The notes below the pieces were generated by a model that saw nothing but the letters and a program-made list of their open reading frames with translations, was not told the origin of the DNA and did no database searches. Shown piece by piece: positions 27,842 through 41,318 of a DNA stretch of 64,000 nucleotides. Numbering within the stretch: position 1 is the stretch's first letter; each line of letters starts with the position of its first letter. Made by a program: the position numbers and the translations under genes. Origin of the DNA: Quillaja saponaria (lineage: Eukaryota; Streptophyta; Magnoliopsida; Fabales; Quillajaceae). Location: assembly GCA_029379385.1 (NCBI GenBank), contig CM055608.1, positions 26,596,350 to 26,660,349 of the forward strand. Direction: 5' to 3'.

Positions 27842-30800
27842 ATCCAAGACCGTTTTAGCATCTCAGAAATCCTCACCGTCAGACTGGTCGAGTCGTGTGG
27901 ATCGACGGAGGCGCTTTGGCTGCACCAGGACAAACTGAGAGCTAATGTGCGACTTTTTTGGCGCACAGGGACACAAGTAATGTGCCCAGAATTGTTGCTG
28001 AAAGGTTTGCTATAAGATTCAAATTTATGTTGTCCTAAAATACAATTTTAGTTAACTTTTTAAGTAATTAAAAAATATTTAATTTATGTAAGTGGATAAA
28101 ATGATGGATAATTATTAAAGAAGCAAAAATAAATTAAATTTTTAAAAAATTAATTTGAACGATTAATCTATACTTATTTTAAAATAAAAAATTTTATAAA
28201 TATTTTGAAATAATATAGATATTAAAATATATCGAAGAATCGATAGTTTTGCTAACTTGACACAACAGTAAACAACAGTTTGGTTATGACATCTCTTCCC
28301 CTTTCTGGTTTTACTTGGGATAAAGGCGTGCTTTATTTCATTGATTTTTTAAATTAAATTTTGTTTTTATTAATAGGGCATAAGAAATGAAATTTTCATA
28401 AATTTTGTAGTTCAAACCTAAATGAATCATAAATTTATGTGGTTGGTCTATATATATTTTAATCTAAAATTATATGGGCTACAAATTTTATTAGTACACA
28501 AATTTAGAGAAAAAAAAATAGTATATTTCAATAAAAAAGAAAATAAGACCCACTTTGTTCAATTAGTGTTTTAAATTAAATTAATATTTGAATAACTATT
28601 TGTAAATTTATAAACTATCATCCGTAAAATAAAATGTAACATGTGTTTTTAATACCCTCTGTGTAATATATACACAAATTACACGGCTAATGAATCATAC
28701 AATATCTGTTTTTTTTTAAGTTTACATAGCAAAACCCTATTAGTTTTGTTTTTTTTTTAAAATGAAATATATAATATCAATATGGTTAGTGAATAAAATC
28801 ATACATTCCTCTTGAAGAAAATGGAAGACCTTCCAAATAGTAATGTAGCAACAACTATTGAAATTAATTGCAATTGAGATAATACTAAATTTCATGGTTC
28901 TGCCTTTACATAGATCCATGTTGTTATGCATTCTGAAAAGGATACTGCAAAAATGCCAACATACATACAACCCCTTCAATAGGGGGGAAAAGGGACCTTT
29001 CCAGCATATGAAAGAGAATTAGGAGTTCTACCAAAAAAAGAGAATGAGTTAAATAGGCACCACTACACAAGTGACCTTTCAAAAACTCAAAGGACCCTTC
29101 CATAAACAAGACTTTGGATCACTGACTTGATGTTCAAAATTTTGGTACCCCAATGATCAAAGACTGGGAGGCATAGGAAGTTCTGGTTATTCCATTCATT
29201 ATCTTAAAATAAGTTAATTATGATTAATGTAGTATCAAATAGAGTACAAATCTTCGAATATTGTTTCAGAACTTCCTAGAAAATATATTATTATTTGATA
29301 ACTCAGAAAAGATAAAGAAAAACAAAAGTAACAAAGGAATATGAGTTTTTCACAACATGAAACTAATTTGGAATTTATTTTGGTTAGAGATATGTCTGGG
29401 TTGTTTCTGTCATATATATATATATATGCTTTTGCTGCTTTGGGATGTTCATACTGAACTTCGTACTGGTATTTGCACTATCAATAAAGTTATTAGGTGT
29501 TAAAACAATTTCCAAATAGAAACCTATATAGTGTATCATGCAAGCTCATTTTACAACCAAAGAGCAATGATGCAATGAGAAATAGCCAAGTAAATTCCAC
29601 ATTTGCAAAACTGATAATTCCCCTGGCACTTTAAGCACCATATATCTGATATCTGACCATGTTTATCCAAACTGTCTAATGTACAACCTGATACATATTT
29701 TAGAAAAAAAATGATGCTGGCTAAGCACAATATCCACCAATGTCAATAAGCTCTAACCATCATATGAAGCTATTAATTAGAGACATAAGCAAAGATGAAT
29801 TTGAGAATTTTACACTACTTTTGACAAATATCATTCTTCATTTTCCCTGGCCTTCGAATCATGACATTCTTACACACCGACTCAAACTATATATATCAAG
29901 TTGTTCTTTCCACTGGGAAAAAAATAACAACCCTCCTTATTGTATCAAAAGCTGAAAAGGTATACCTAGTAAAGATTAGAATAGATAGTAAATCTAGCCT
30001 TAACACACACTTTGATTTATTGCTTTGTGACTCATAATTCAACTAAAAAAACTTCAAAAATAACATTTCAATGTGATTTTATACTCGAAAAGGGGCTTGC
30101 TATCCAATTTTCAATTGCAAACAAAACACAATGCATATCAACAGAATCCCAAATAGAAATTCTAAGTTAAATTCTCAGTTTTATGTCTCATGGCTTATTT
30201 GGATTGAGGGAGAGGATAAAAGAGTGTACATTTTTCTTGGTTTATAATTTTTTTTGTTTAAATGTACATTATCATTTTGCATGTAGTGACTAAAATATCC
30301 CTATTATTTCTATCAAATACCTACTAAGATTATAAGGACGTAATCGTAAAATTATGTAATAACATATCATCTCTTTTCATTTTCTCTCAACTCTCAAACA
30401 AGAAATATACTTAGTCTCTCCATTTTTTTAAACTCAGAGAAATAATTAGTGTCATTGAAGATGATTACTTGCTGAATTATTTACTTAATATGTTCATTAA
30501 CAATTAAAACTACAAGACATTAAATTTAAGCCCTTTAAGCTAAATTTGAATTAGAGGGTAATGGAGAAAGTCAAAATTAAAAAATATAACTCTTAAAAAT
30601 GAGACATATGTAATATATCTTCATATATATAATTTGCACATAGCGATTCTTATATTATAACAATTATATGAAAATTTAGTGGTTTGTGATTATATATTTG
30701 TTATATATCAATCATTCATGCTCAAGATAAATAGAAAGATAGGATTAATTATTAGGTGTGGATTTAACTTGTCTTAGTGAAATTAGAATTTACAAACTTA

Positions 30801-32202
30801 ATTAGCAATTAGATTCTATCTAAAATTAAGTTATCTATTCTAGTGTCAATCTTTAATTTATATCATTCTTTTTTAAATTAATTTATTTTTGTAATTTCTT
30901 CTTTTTATATATAAATTTCCAAATGGAGTGAGCATCTGTGTTTATCATTTTGAAGCAAGTACAATAATTTAGTAGATAATTAGGCAAATCGATCTGACCT
31001 CTTTAGTTGAGTGGAGGAGACAGCACAGCACACAATATATGGCCAGCAAGCAATAGAATTTGGCAAGCATCTAACAATATATACCATTAATATAACTTCC
31101 TTTAAATGAAACTGTAACCTGCACTCTTCATGTGCCATTGTCTCTGCAGTACCCAATACAAATCTCTTCACAATCTGTTATTTCCTGCTTATATAAGTGC
31201 ACGTGTCTTAAATTTTAGATAACTATAAGATCAATAACGACTATATCATATTTATATGTGCAATTATATAATCCAAAAACAACAAATTTTAGAGAAACAT
31301 TTTGACCATAATAATAAAGTATTTTGTTTGTCTATCAATTTAAACAACTGATAACGTGAGGACGAGGACCGGATCAAGTTGATATATTTTAGAAATTATA
31401 GAGATTATATTAATTAAATTGATTAAAATACATATATATGGAAAAACTAATTTGATTAAATCAAGTTATATATTAGTTTTAGTCACATCCGTATGTGGCT
31501 TTTCATTTTCAACACCCACCAAAATGCAAAAAGAGAAGAAGAACATGTACTTGAATTCACCAATTCGTTAATGTGATCAGTTACGTTCCATGTTTTAATT
31601 TCTCTCATAAATTGGCATTTGCTAAGAATAAGACAAAAGGTAGGAAAACTAGGTCCAAGGTTTCTTCTTGTCCTTATCTTTCAATGCATGAATGCAATGG
31701 TTGCCTTATCCTATTATTGTAATCATGGAGGGCATTTAGACATTGGCAGGCTGGCTTTGCTTCCAACCTGTTTTTTTTTTTTTATTATTATTTTTTATAT
31801 GTAATTTAATTATTATATATTACTAATTTAGCCAGTACTGATCAGTTTAATGAAACAGACAGACGGACAGAGAAACAGCATTCGTTTTCTTGCAAAACAA
31901 AACAAAGACAACTAATCCACTACTTGGCTAGCTCTCTCTCCCTCAATTGCTGCCCAATATTTTCACATGCTATTGTCAACTCATCATTACCTTATATTCA
32001 GAAAAGAATAATTAAAAGAATTCAATTTCTGTTGTACTATAAAATTAGACATTAAAAGAATATTGTAATTAAAGAAGCAACAATTTGTGGTACAAGTTTT
32101 TGCAATTAAAAAATAGCACATTATTGACTTGAATTTGGTGAGGTTAAGTAAATAACTAATTAATATGGATGAATTAATCGCATGCAGTTTTGTGATCACT
32201 GA
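27842..32202. other. AT-rich spacer
   Basis: This holds the former RABE1 upstream region and 4 kb of sequence without a supported gene. It includes a TA repeat near 29414-29427. Short open frames occur (for example near 28924-29109 and 30980-31171, minus) but lack recognisable domains. The right end includes the 3' flank of the zinc-finger gene. Confidence 0.55.
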
Positions 32203-33126
32203 TCAGTAATGGCAATCCACCAAGGGAGATGCAGAGAAGACAAGTACTTGTTCCTTGGATTGAAAGGCAAACTTGGATTCTCTATGTTCATGATCTTCTG
32301 GTGAAGCTGGAAGGTTCAAATCCAACTTTAAACCATTTCTGGGTTTCTTGAATTCTTGAAATTCTGGGCTTCCTGCAATTCCAGCAATAGTAGTCGTTGA
32401 TGATGATGTTGTTGTTGTGTTCACTAATGTTCTGTGCCTTCTCATATGACCTCCTAAAGCTTGTCCGGACGAAAACTCAGCACCACATATCGAACACTCA
32501 TGGATCTTCTTTTTAGTACTATTACCACCGTTATTATAATTATACAAACCTGTATTTGGTATTTGCAACGAGAGATCGGTGGTTGTTGCCGCGGTTATGA
32601 CCATGTCGTAACCATGACCAACATGATCATCGGTTTCTCGATCAGTTATACTAGTCAACAAAGTAACATGATCCGGTTGCTTAGGTTTCTTGTGGCTGGC
32701 TCTATGTCCACCAAGGGCTTGAAATGAATTGAAGCACCTGTTGCATGTCTTGCACTGGTACACATGATATAGCCCGGTGGCAGTGGCATTGGTCTTAGTA
32801 TTGGCCGGTTGGACCGGATGGGACAGTAGTACTTTTCGATTAAAATGATGGCCTTGTGCTAATAAAATCAGACAGTTGGCCATGTCTTCCTCTTCTTGAT
32901 CTGTTGTAATACTGCTGTCCCTGAATTCGGACGAGGTTGTGGTGGTGGCAGCGGCGGCAGGGTGATCAAAACCAGCACGGGATCCAGAGGAAGTAGTTGA
33001 AGACATGGTTAGCCGAATCGGGGACGTTAGTCTTTGACGCTTGCTGGTACGCTTTCCTTTGATCATGATTTGAGCAGTACTACAATCCACCACAAATTCT
33101 TCTTCCTGGCCATGATCCATATCCAT
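32203..33126 (-). CDS. C2H2 zinc-finger transcription repressor, ZAT5-like
   Basis: This is a nuclear DNA-binding protein of 307 residues from a single exon, the normal structure for this family. The start is the ATG at 33124-33126, giving MDMDHGQ. Two plant-specific Q-type fingers carry QALGGH: C125/C128/H141/H145 and C211/C214/H227/H231. A basic nuclear-localisation stretch KGKRTSKRQR lies at 23-32 and an L-box-like DMANCLILLAQG at 81-92. An EAR repression motif with the LxLxL pattern (LKLDLNL, 266-272) lies near the C-terminus and would recruit TOPLESS-type corepressors. The order of basic stretch, L-box, two fingers and EAR is the ZAT C1-2i arrangement and is closest to ZAT5 as I remember it. 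The leader (about 33127-33350) contains GA repeats. Members often respond to stress or wounding, but nothing in this sequence shows which signal applies. Confidence 0.92.
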   Translation of the reverse strand: MDMDHGQEEEFVVDCSTAQIMIKGKRTSKRQRLTSPIRLTMSSTTSSGSRAGFDHPAAAATTTTSSEFRDSSITTDQEEEDMANCLILLAQGHHFNRKVLLSHPVQPANTKTNATATGLYHVYQCKTCNRCFNSFQALGGHRASHKKPKQPDHVTLLTSITDRETDDHVGHGYDMVITAATTTDLSLQIPNTGLYNYNNGGNSTKKKIHECSICGAEFSSGQALGGHMRRHRTLVNTTTTSSSTTTIAGIAGSPEFQEFKKPRNGLKLDLNLPASPEDHEHRESKFAFQSKEQVLVFSASPLVDCHY

Positions 33127-36100
33127 ACTAATCAATAATTAAGGGAGTGGGGAAATTAATATAGTGATGAATGAAGAATATTGATGGTGTGTGTTAGAGG
33201 AAGATAGAGAATGTGTGTGCGTTAGAGAGAGAGAGCTGCAATGCTTGTTAAGTATGGGGAGGCGAGGAAACGAGTGAAATTCAGTTGGCTTTGAAGCAAA
33301 CCCATTACTTTTTGTAAACGATTCCTTTCTGGAGGAATGAGGATTGGTTTGCAAGCCTGGAATTATTTATTAATTTTTCTTGCTGTTTTTCTATTCTCTT
33401 AATTAATTAGGTTTATTTTTAGGTTAATTTGCTTTTTTGTTTTGCTTAATTTTCTTGTCATAATACAGCTGCCAGTTAATATTTATTGTTATGTTTAACT
33501 TATTAACTAACTACTTAGTAATAATTAATTACTTGGATGAATGGAATTGCATTATCATGAGAGTATTTAATTAATGCATGCATTCCACTTCATGCATGTA
33601 CATTTGACTACAACCATTTGTTTTGTTTTTTCTTCTTTACACCAATCACTTCTTTTAAATGGACAATTATCCAATAATGACGCCGGCCTTATGTTCCAAT
33701 CTCTTTGTTATAATTTTTTTAAACGACTGCTCTTTGCACTTTATGACAATCAAGATACTCGTATTATTTAGAAATCTTTTAGCCTATTTATAATTATAGC
33801 GATTTAATAATAATTTTAGTAGTATACAATAATTAATAAACTACGAAGGGTTAATTAGTTAAACAGATAAAATCTTTTATGTTTTGTTATATAGTTCATA
33901 AGTCTAACGACAATCTAATAGACTAAACAAATTAACAAATTATTATTTTTAATATCATATTTATTGTATCTTAGCTAATATGTTTTCTTAAAGGACATGT
34001 TAAAAAAAAGATTATTATTTGTTTCGTTAATTATAAGTTTAGGATTTTTCTAACGGATGTTAATAGAGCACTTGTTAAGATAATAAATTTATAAACTTTT
34101 GTATTATTAATTGTAATAGTTAACTATGATTTCAGTCTTACTTAATAAATAATTTTTTACTTTTTAAATGTTTCAAATTTTAAAGCTCATATTTATTGCA
34201 CATTATTAAGTGTCATTTGGGCACTCGTTAGAAAAACCCATACACTTATAAATTATTCATAAACATGATTACACATTAGCATTTGACTACAATCAATGGT
34301 GATAATTGATGTTAGTGACACAAGTTTTTTGTTTTTAATTTACTTGCAATGTAGAAATTATTAAGTAGAATAACAATACATTAAATATTAATTCTAAAGG
34401 AAAACTCTTTATTATTTTATTTTATGTCTTACTATATTAATCTTATCCAATCATTTGAGGTTGGTAATAAAAGCACTAAATCACTTGGAGTTGGTAATAA
34501 GAGCACTAAATATATATGCAAGAGCTGCATAATGTGAATGAATTAATATATATTGACTTTGACACTTACAATACAGCTTCTGTACGCTTAGTCAATTTAA
34601 ATTTAGGGAAGTTGTGAATTGTGATCCAATAATATATTGCCACATGGTGTTTATTTATCAAAAATATTAAATAGAAAATTAAATTGGAGAATAATATATA
34701 GTTTGGACGGTGAGGACATGTTGGAGCGTCAAGTTTAGAGAGGGAGAGAGAGAGAGGGATTCTTAGCGTAAGGGACTTGTTATAAAGGGAAAGAGGGTTG
34801 TGAGGGGCACGTAATAGCCAGCACCACAGTTAGTGACCTAAAGCAACGCATATCACCAACTTTGTATTTTTTTTCTTTTTTATTTATTTTTTCTCTTTGA
34901 TTAGTTCATTTATTCACTTATATAGTTCTTGGCTCTACTATTACTACTACTACTCGTCTCCACCATCCTTTGTCTTGGACTCTATATATGAACAAAAATA
35001 TTGTAAACTAAAATGAGAGAAGACTAGATGACTTAATTGTTGTTAATAGTGGGAAAGAAATCAAAATTTATTATTAAAAATTATAATTAAGAGCTTAAAT
35101 TTTTAGATTAAGTGATTAAATTGTATCCGAACTTTAATCATTGTTAAATAATAAAAATTTTGATTTTTGTTATCATTCATTTTCATAATTAATTTCACAA
35201 AAAAAGAAAAAAAAGAAAAAGAGACTTGGGCACTTTCAGATTAATTATAAACATACTTGAGGAAGATATATAAGAAATCAGAAACATGTACAGAGCACTT
35301 AACAATTTACATCTTTGGATTGAGTGATCTTCAATTAGACAATAATAATCTAATGTTAATCTAATCTTTGTGTTTGTCACTTCTAGAATTAATTACAAAC
35401 TATTGATATAGAAGTACACTATAACAAAACTTTATAAATTGATACATAAATATATTTTATATAAGAAAAATAATATGTGTATACGTGTAATTGCATGCGA
35501 TGATATCAATTATATATATAATTGATACACACATGAATTTTATATAAAAAGAATGAGTCTCAAACTGTTGCTTTCCTTTCCCACTAAGTATATAATATAA
35601 GACACCGGATCATTTGCCTCCATCAATAGTGACAATCCGAAAAAGGTGCAAACCTATGTAATTAATTAGAGGTCTGTAATTGAGTACGTGAGTCATACAT
35701 AATGGAAACTAGTTCTTTTGTATCTCTTCTAGATTTGATTCTAGATTTTTAAAATAACATCAAAAAATTTTACTGGTCGAGATAATTAATATTTAAATTA
35801 AGTAAAAACTTTAAATCTTTAACTTTAAGAAATATCAAATGCATTCTCAACTCATAGAATGATATATGATACATCCTCTTAATAATATTTTTTTAAAATT
35901 TCTTATTCTAATCTCAAGAGGAACATGCTGATTTTTAACTTGAAAAGTTAAGAGGTATTATTTGATCAACTGCTTTTAAATTCATAATTAAACAAAGTTC
36001 ACTTAACTAATATCAAAGGTAATGATTGATCTACTCTGTTATAATTTACTGATACTATAAAAATTAGATACATGGACAATACATTAAATATTAAAAATAA

Positions 36101-37833
36101 CACAATTAATATATATGGATGAAACATGCATGTAGTTAATAATTTGCACAATGCATGCTCTCTTCACTCTTGTATAACTTAGAGATAATGTTGTTTTAAT
36201 TAAGCAAGCCCTTTATTTGGTATATATATATATATATATATATGTGCTCAAAAAATATTGATAAGGTATAATAAATGTGAGTTTTAAAATTTAAAATATT
36301 TTAAAAGTAGAAAATTATTTATTACGCAACACTGAAATTATAATCAATCACTATGATTAATAATATAAAATTTATATATTTATCATTTTAACAAGTATCA
36401 TATACATATTTGTTAAAATAATTATATATATATATATATATATATAATAAAAAAATAAAAAAAACCTGTGGCTTCGACTCAAATCTAGTGGCTAAAAACC
36501 ATGTGATCGATTGCCAAGTGATGATCCTGTGTTATATGGGCCTACAATGCTAGAGGCCTATTTATTATAGGCCTTGGGAATAGAAGTACTGGACTGCATT
36601 ATAGAAGAGACTGTTTACCTCCTTCTTGATGGGGCCTTTCTAAAGAACATTACGAGAAAAAAGAGATATAATTGGTTATGACTTGTGAGCTCATATGTAA
36701 CTAAAAAGATAAAGTGAAAGCGAATGTGTTAGTCAATTTAATTGATAAAATTTTGTAGTAGTATTTGTCTAAAACTAGAAATTTAATATCGTCTTCACTT
36801 TAGATGAGAAATCGAGAAAAAAGCAAGTTAATTATGAGAAAATATTTCTTACAATTCACTTACATGAGAAAAATAAATAAATAAATAAAAGAGGGAAAGT
36901 TGTATGAGAGAACATAATGAAGAAATTATGATGACTAGTAATGATAAAAATGTATTTGACAAGATCTCCTATAATCAAAAGTTCACTTTTCTCTTCTTTT
37001 TTTCCCTAACTTGTGGAGGAAAAACAATTTCATAGTCCCAACATTAAAAATTTATTTATAAAATTCTATGATGACATTTCTAGTCTGATCCTTCAAATTT
37101 AGTTCTTCACTTCTTCTTTTCCAACAGAAACGGAAAATCACATAACCCTCTTTCTAGTTTCTCGTGTTTGTGTTGTTTCGTTCCCCACGTTAAACGACAA
37201 AAAATAGCTGGCCGTTTTGTTGTATAAAATTAATACCAGATTTTCGGTTTGCTCAAAAAAGTGATTTTGCCGACAAGAATAAATAAATCCAAAGTAGTGG
37301 CGCTGCCGCTGATAGAACGTGTGTGGCCTAAACTTGTTTGGCAACCAAGAAAATCGGGCCTGCCTCGTGATTTTTGTTTTGGGTTGTTTATGAAACTTCT
37401 TTTTCTTTTTCTTTTTCGTTTTGGTACATATGTATGAAACTTCATTGCTCCATAAACATGAGCTTCTTTCATTTCTTATGTAATAAGAAAATTGATTTGA
37501 TTAAGATTGCATACTTATTTTGGACGGTTCGTCGATTCCTAATTGTTAAAACTATAAATTTTTTCATAGGATTCTCTTTTCTTTTTATCGTACATAGGAT
37601 TTTTTTAATTATTAATTTTGGTAAAACATACTTTTCTTAATTTGACATTATATATGTTTTTATAATTAAGATGACAGGAGTTCGATTTATGTATCTATTC
37701 ATGTTAATTAGCGAATTGATATTTAAATTTAGTATATCAGTTCATTCATTTTTATTTTTTTTTAAATCTCAGATTCAAACCTAATAAATTTGAAGAGAAA
37801 CATTCTACCTTATCTGTTGATGATTGGGATGGA

Positions 37834-38425
37834 TAATAATGAACTACCACCAAAATTGATGTCTCTTTCATTCAATAGAATGCACTACAGTTATAGTAAT
37901 TAAAAAGAAGTGATTTATTCTGAGTTATTTAATTGTTTGTATTTTGACCTATTTTTGCTCTATAGAAGGGTAACATGTGATAATTAAAAAAAAAAAAACT
38001 ATTGTTCTGAATTTTTAGAGTTACATCAACTATTAAATTAATTTTTTTAAAATTTTTTCTGTCATTTTTATTATTTAAGATTTAAAATTTATTAATCAAA
38101 TTTTATTGAGATGGATAATTAGGTTATCATTATGGTCTCATAATAATGAACTACCACCAAAATTGATGTCTCTTTCATTCGATGGAATGCACTGCAGTTA
38201 TAGTAATTAAAAAGAAGTGATTTATTCTGCGTTATTTAATTGTTTGTATTTTGATCTATTTTTGCTCAATAGAAGAGTAACAAGTGATAATTAAAAAAAA
38301 AATTTATCTATTATTTTGATCTTTTAGAGTTATATCAATTTTAATTTTTTTGTTTAAGAATTTTTTTAGTCTAATATATTATTTCAGATTCAAAATTTAT
38401 CAATCAAATTTTAATATTTCATTTA
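37834..38425. repeat. Tandem duplication, unit about 307 bp
   Basis: The block beginning AATGAACTACCACCAAAATT occurs at about 37838 and again at about 38145. The two copies share more than 200 bases of similar sequence, with scattered substitutions and indels that grow toward the 3' end. It has no coding potential. Confidence 0.85.
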
Positions 38426-38531
38426 TGTATTATAAATTAACAAAATAGTTACACTTAATATTAAATTAATAACATACATAAATTATTTTTATATTTTTTA
38501 AATTTTTTAGTCATTTTATATATATAATTAT

Positions 38532-38562
<31 letters not shown>

Positions 38563-38940
38563 GTGTGAGAATTAGAGAATATAGCTTAATTAAAAAATTT
38601 TGAATTCTAAAATAAAAATTTATCAAAAATATTCTTGAAGTATTAAATTAAAAATTAAATCAATTTTAAGAAATTAAAATAATAATTAAGCCTATTTCAA
38701 ATTAATTATTAAATAGGGGACATGTATATCCAAATTGTGATCTCAATGAAGCGATGAAAAGGTCCCATTCACCACATGATGGTCCCATAACCACTACTCC
38801 CAGTCACTGGGTACAGCTGTCAGAAATCATTGACTTACTAATAGAGAGTGCCAGCCTGGCTGGTCGGCCAATGGGAAAGATGTTTTGTGGCCCACAGTTA
38901 CGTACAAGGTGACGTCCCTCTCCTTATCAGCGATTATACG

Positions 38941-39830
38941 AATGGTAATGGATTAGGTGAGTTGGATAATTGACCGGATTTAATAAAATAGATGCGACCA
39001 AATATAAGTTGTTAGATTAATTTTTAACTTGAATCAGATCATAATTTATGAATTTATGGTTCAAACCATCATGATTTATGAATTTATAGATGGGGTTTGA
39101 TTTGATCTATTGTTTATTTTTATTTTTATTTTAAATAAAATTAAGTTTTATTTACTTAATATATTTTTATAAATTATACATCACTATTTAATAAAATAAA
39201 AAAAATTAAAATAATATCAAGAGTTGATAAAATTTTAAAAATATAAAACCAAAATAATTTAGAACAGTCTAGAAAATTTATCTAATAAATTTAGGTAAAT
39301 AATTTGTACAAATATATATAAGCAAATCAAAAACACATAAATTAATAAATTTAAATATAGCTAATTTTTTTTTTTTCGAACACAATTTTGTGAATCTGAA
39401 AAAATTTATAAATTATTTAGTTAAATAATTATCTAGAAATTTTTATTAATTATTTACTTCAAATAGTTGTTGTAGGTCTATATAAGAAAATAAACTAAAA
39501 AATAAGATATTTATTATCTATCATTACCTATTAAACTTTAGATAATTTACTACAATAACATTTAGAAAATATATTGATTAATTTCTTTTTGTTTATACTT
39601 ATTTTCTATGTTGAGTAATTTACATATTTCCAATTTCAATATTAAAAAAAAATAAAAAATAGGTGGGTTTGATCCAGGTTGGATCCATATCAGGTTTGGC
39701 TGGTCATCATGACTCATGGATCTAATGAATTAGATCAAATCCAATCTAATAAGTCTTTGGATCATGGTTGGATTGGATCGAGTCCGACTTGACCTGATCT
39801 ATTGACATCCTTACTAGTTATCGGTACTTC
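38941..39830. mobile_element. Possible non-autonomous DNA transposon remnant
   Basis: The left side (AATGGATTAGGTGAGTTGG) and the inverted right side (AATAGATCAGGTCAAGTCGG) resemble each other and frame about 0.9 kb of AT-rich, non-coding DNA. GACCTGATCTATTGACATCC near the right end is reminiscent of ends common in plant non-autonomous DNA elements. I find no target-site duplication, so this is tentative. Confidence 0.3.
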
Positions 39831-41318
39831 TGTACCATAGCTAATTTAAAAAGCATGATACATTTTTTTTAGTATTAGAAATACAATAATAATATTATTT
39901 TTTTCTGTATCAAAAAAAAAATAAAAATGACTCTTTTTCAAACCTATAAATCTGATTTCTTTAATAAAAATAAAACTTGATCTCAGGCTCTTTGGAATGA
40001 TGAATTTGGATCCTCTTCGGTATAGCTAATCGCGAACCTAATTTGACCCTTAAAATGATGAATTTGGATCCTCTTTTGTATCATAATTATTTTTTTTTTG
40101 AGAAATTCGTGTAACTAAGTTATTATCTAATACAAAAATTATTAATACTTTGTTAGCAATCATAAATTAACTATTTAATCACAAAATATTTGCCTTCATG
40201 TAATATTTAGTTATTTTAAAAATATTAAGAGTGGGTGCAATTGGGTAGATATAATGTAAGTTTGATTACTAATATATATATATATTTATTTCATTTTATG
40301 TTTGTTGTTTTCTATGTAATACTTATTATTTGATAAGTTAAAATGTAGTGTCATATTCCTATATTTTTTGTTTGTTTTTGTTGTAATATATATATATATT
40401 TATATAATACTACATTTCGAATAAGTATTATATTTGTTATCAATCAACATGAGTTTGCCTTTTCTTATTGTTATTATTTTATTTAGTTTTTCATGAAATT
40501 TCAATCCCAAAAAATAACGATAAATTTATAAGTTATAAGAGTCATATGAAAATTATTAAATTTTGTAGGAGTCAAAATGATTAAATTATAACTTTTAAGA
40601 GTCAAAATATAATTTATCCAAAATCTTGTAAAGATAAAAAATGTACACATTTAGAGGCCAAAAATAAAATTTCTCAAAATTGTGTCACAAAAATAATAGA
40701 TATCAAATTTTAAAGGGATCATAATGAATAATGTAAAAAATTCTAGAGTTCAAATACAATTATCCAAAATTTTATTATACCAAAATAAAAAATATATAAA
40801 TTGTTAAAAAATTAAAAATTAATTTTTCCAAAATACTATAGATCGTGCCCCTCCTGTCCCCACCTAGTCCCTCCACCATCAATTGAAAAATTTCGTAGCC
40901 ACTTTATGACGTGCCAAGTTTATCTTTATCTTTTGAAAAAGTCCCCTACATATTTTTTTCAAAAAGGGCAAAAATTCAATTAAATTTATTTAAAAAACTT
41001 GTGTCTGTAGTTTAGTGATAAAAATTCTACGGTTTTAATAAAATGGATAATCTTTCAGTTTTAAAAAAAGAAAAGGGATTAAAAGTGTGATTTCTAAATT
41101 AAATTTACAAAAAAAAAAAAATCTGATAATGTCCATTATTTGTTTAGTAGTTAGAATAGTTTTGAGCTTAAATTTTTATCTATAATTATTTGATAATTGA
41201 TGTTTTAATTTTGGAGATTTACCAAAACATATTTATTTTGGACTTTTAGAGTTTTAAAAATTGAAGATAAAAAAAAGAAAAAAAAGTAGAAAACAAGAAA
41301 ATTTAAAATAAATTTTAA

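Noticed and set aside
37138..37640. Several overlapping frames on both strands at 37.1-37.6 kb
   Set aside because: They are low-complexity and mutually overlapping, without domains or splice context. It may be an old repeat but not a gene I can support.
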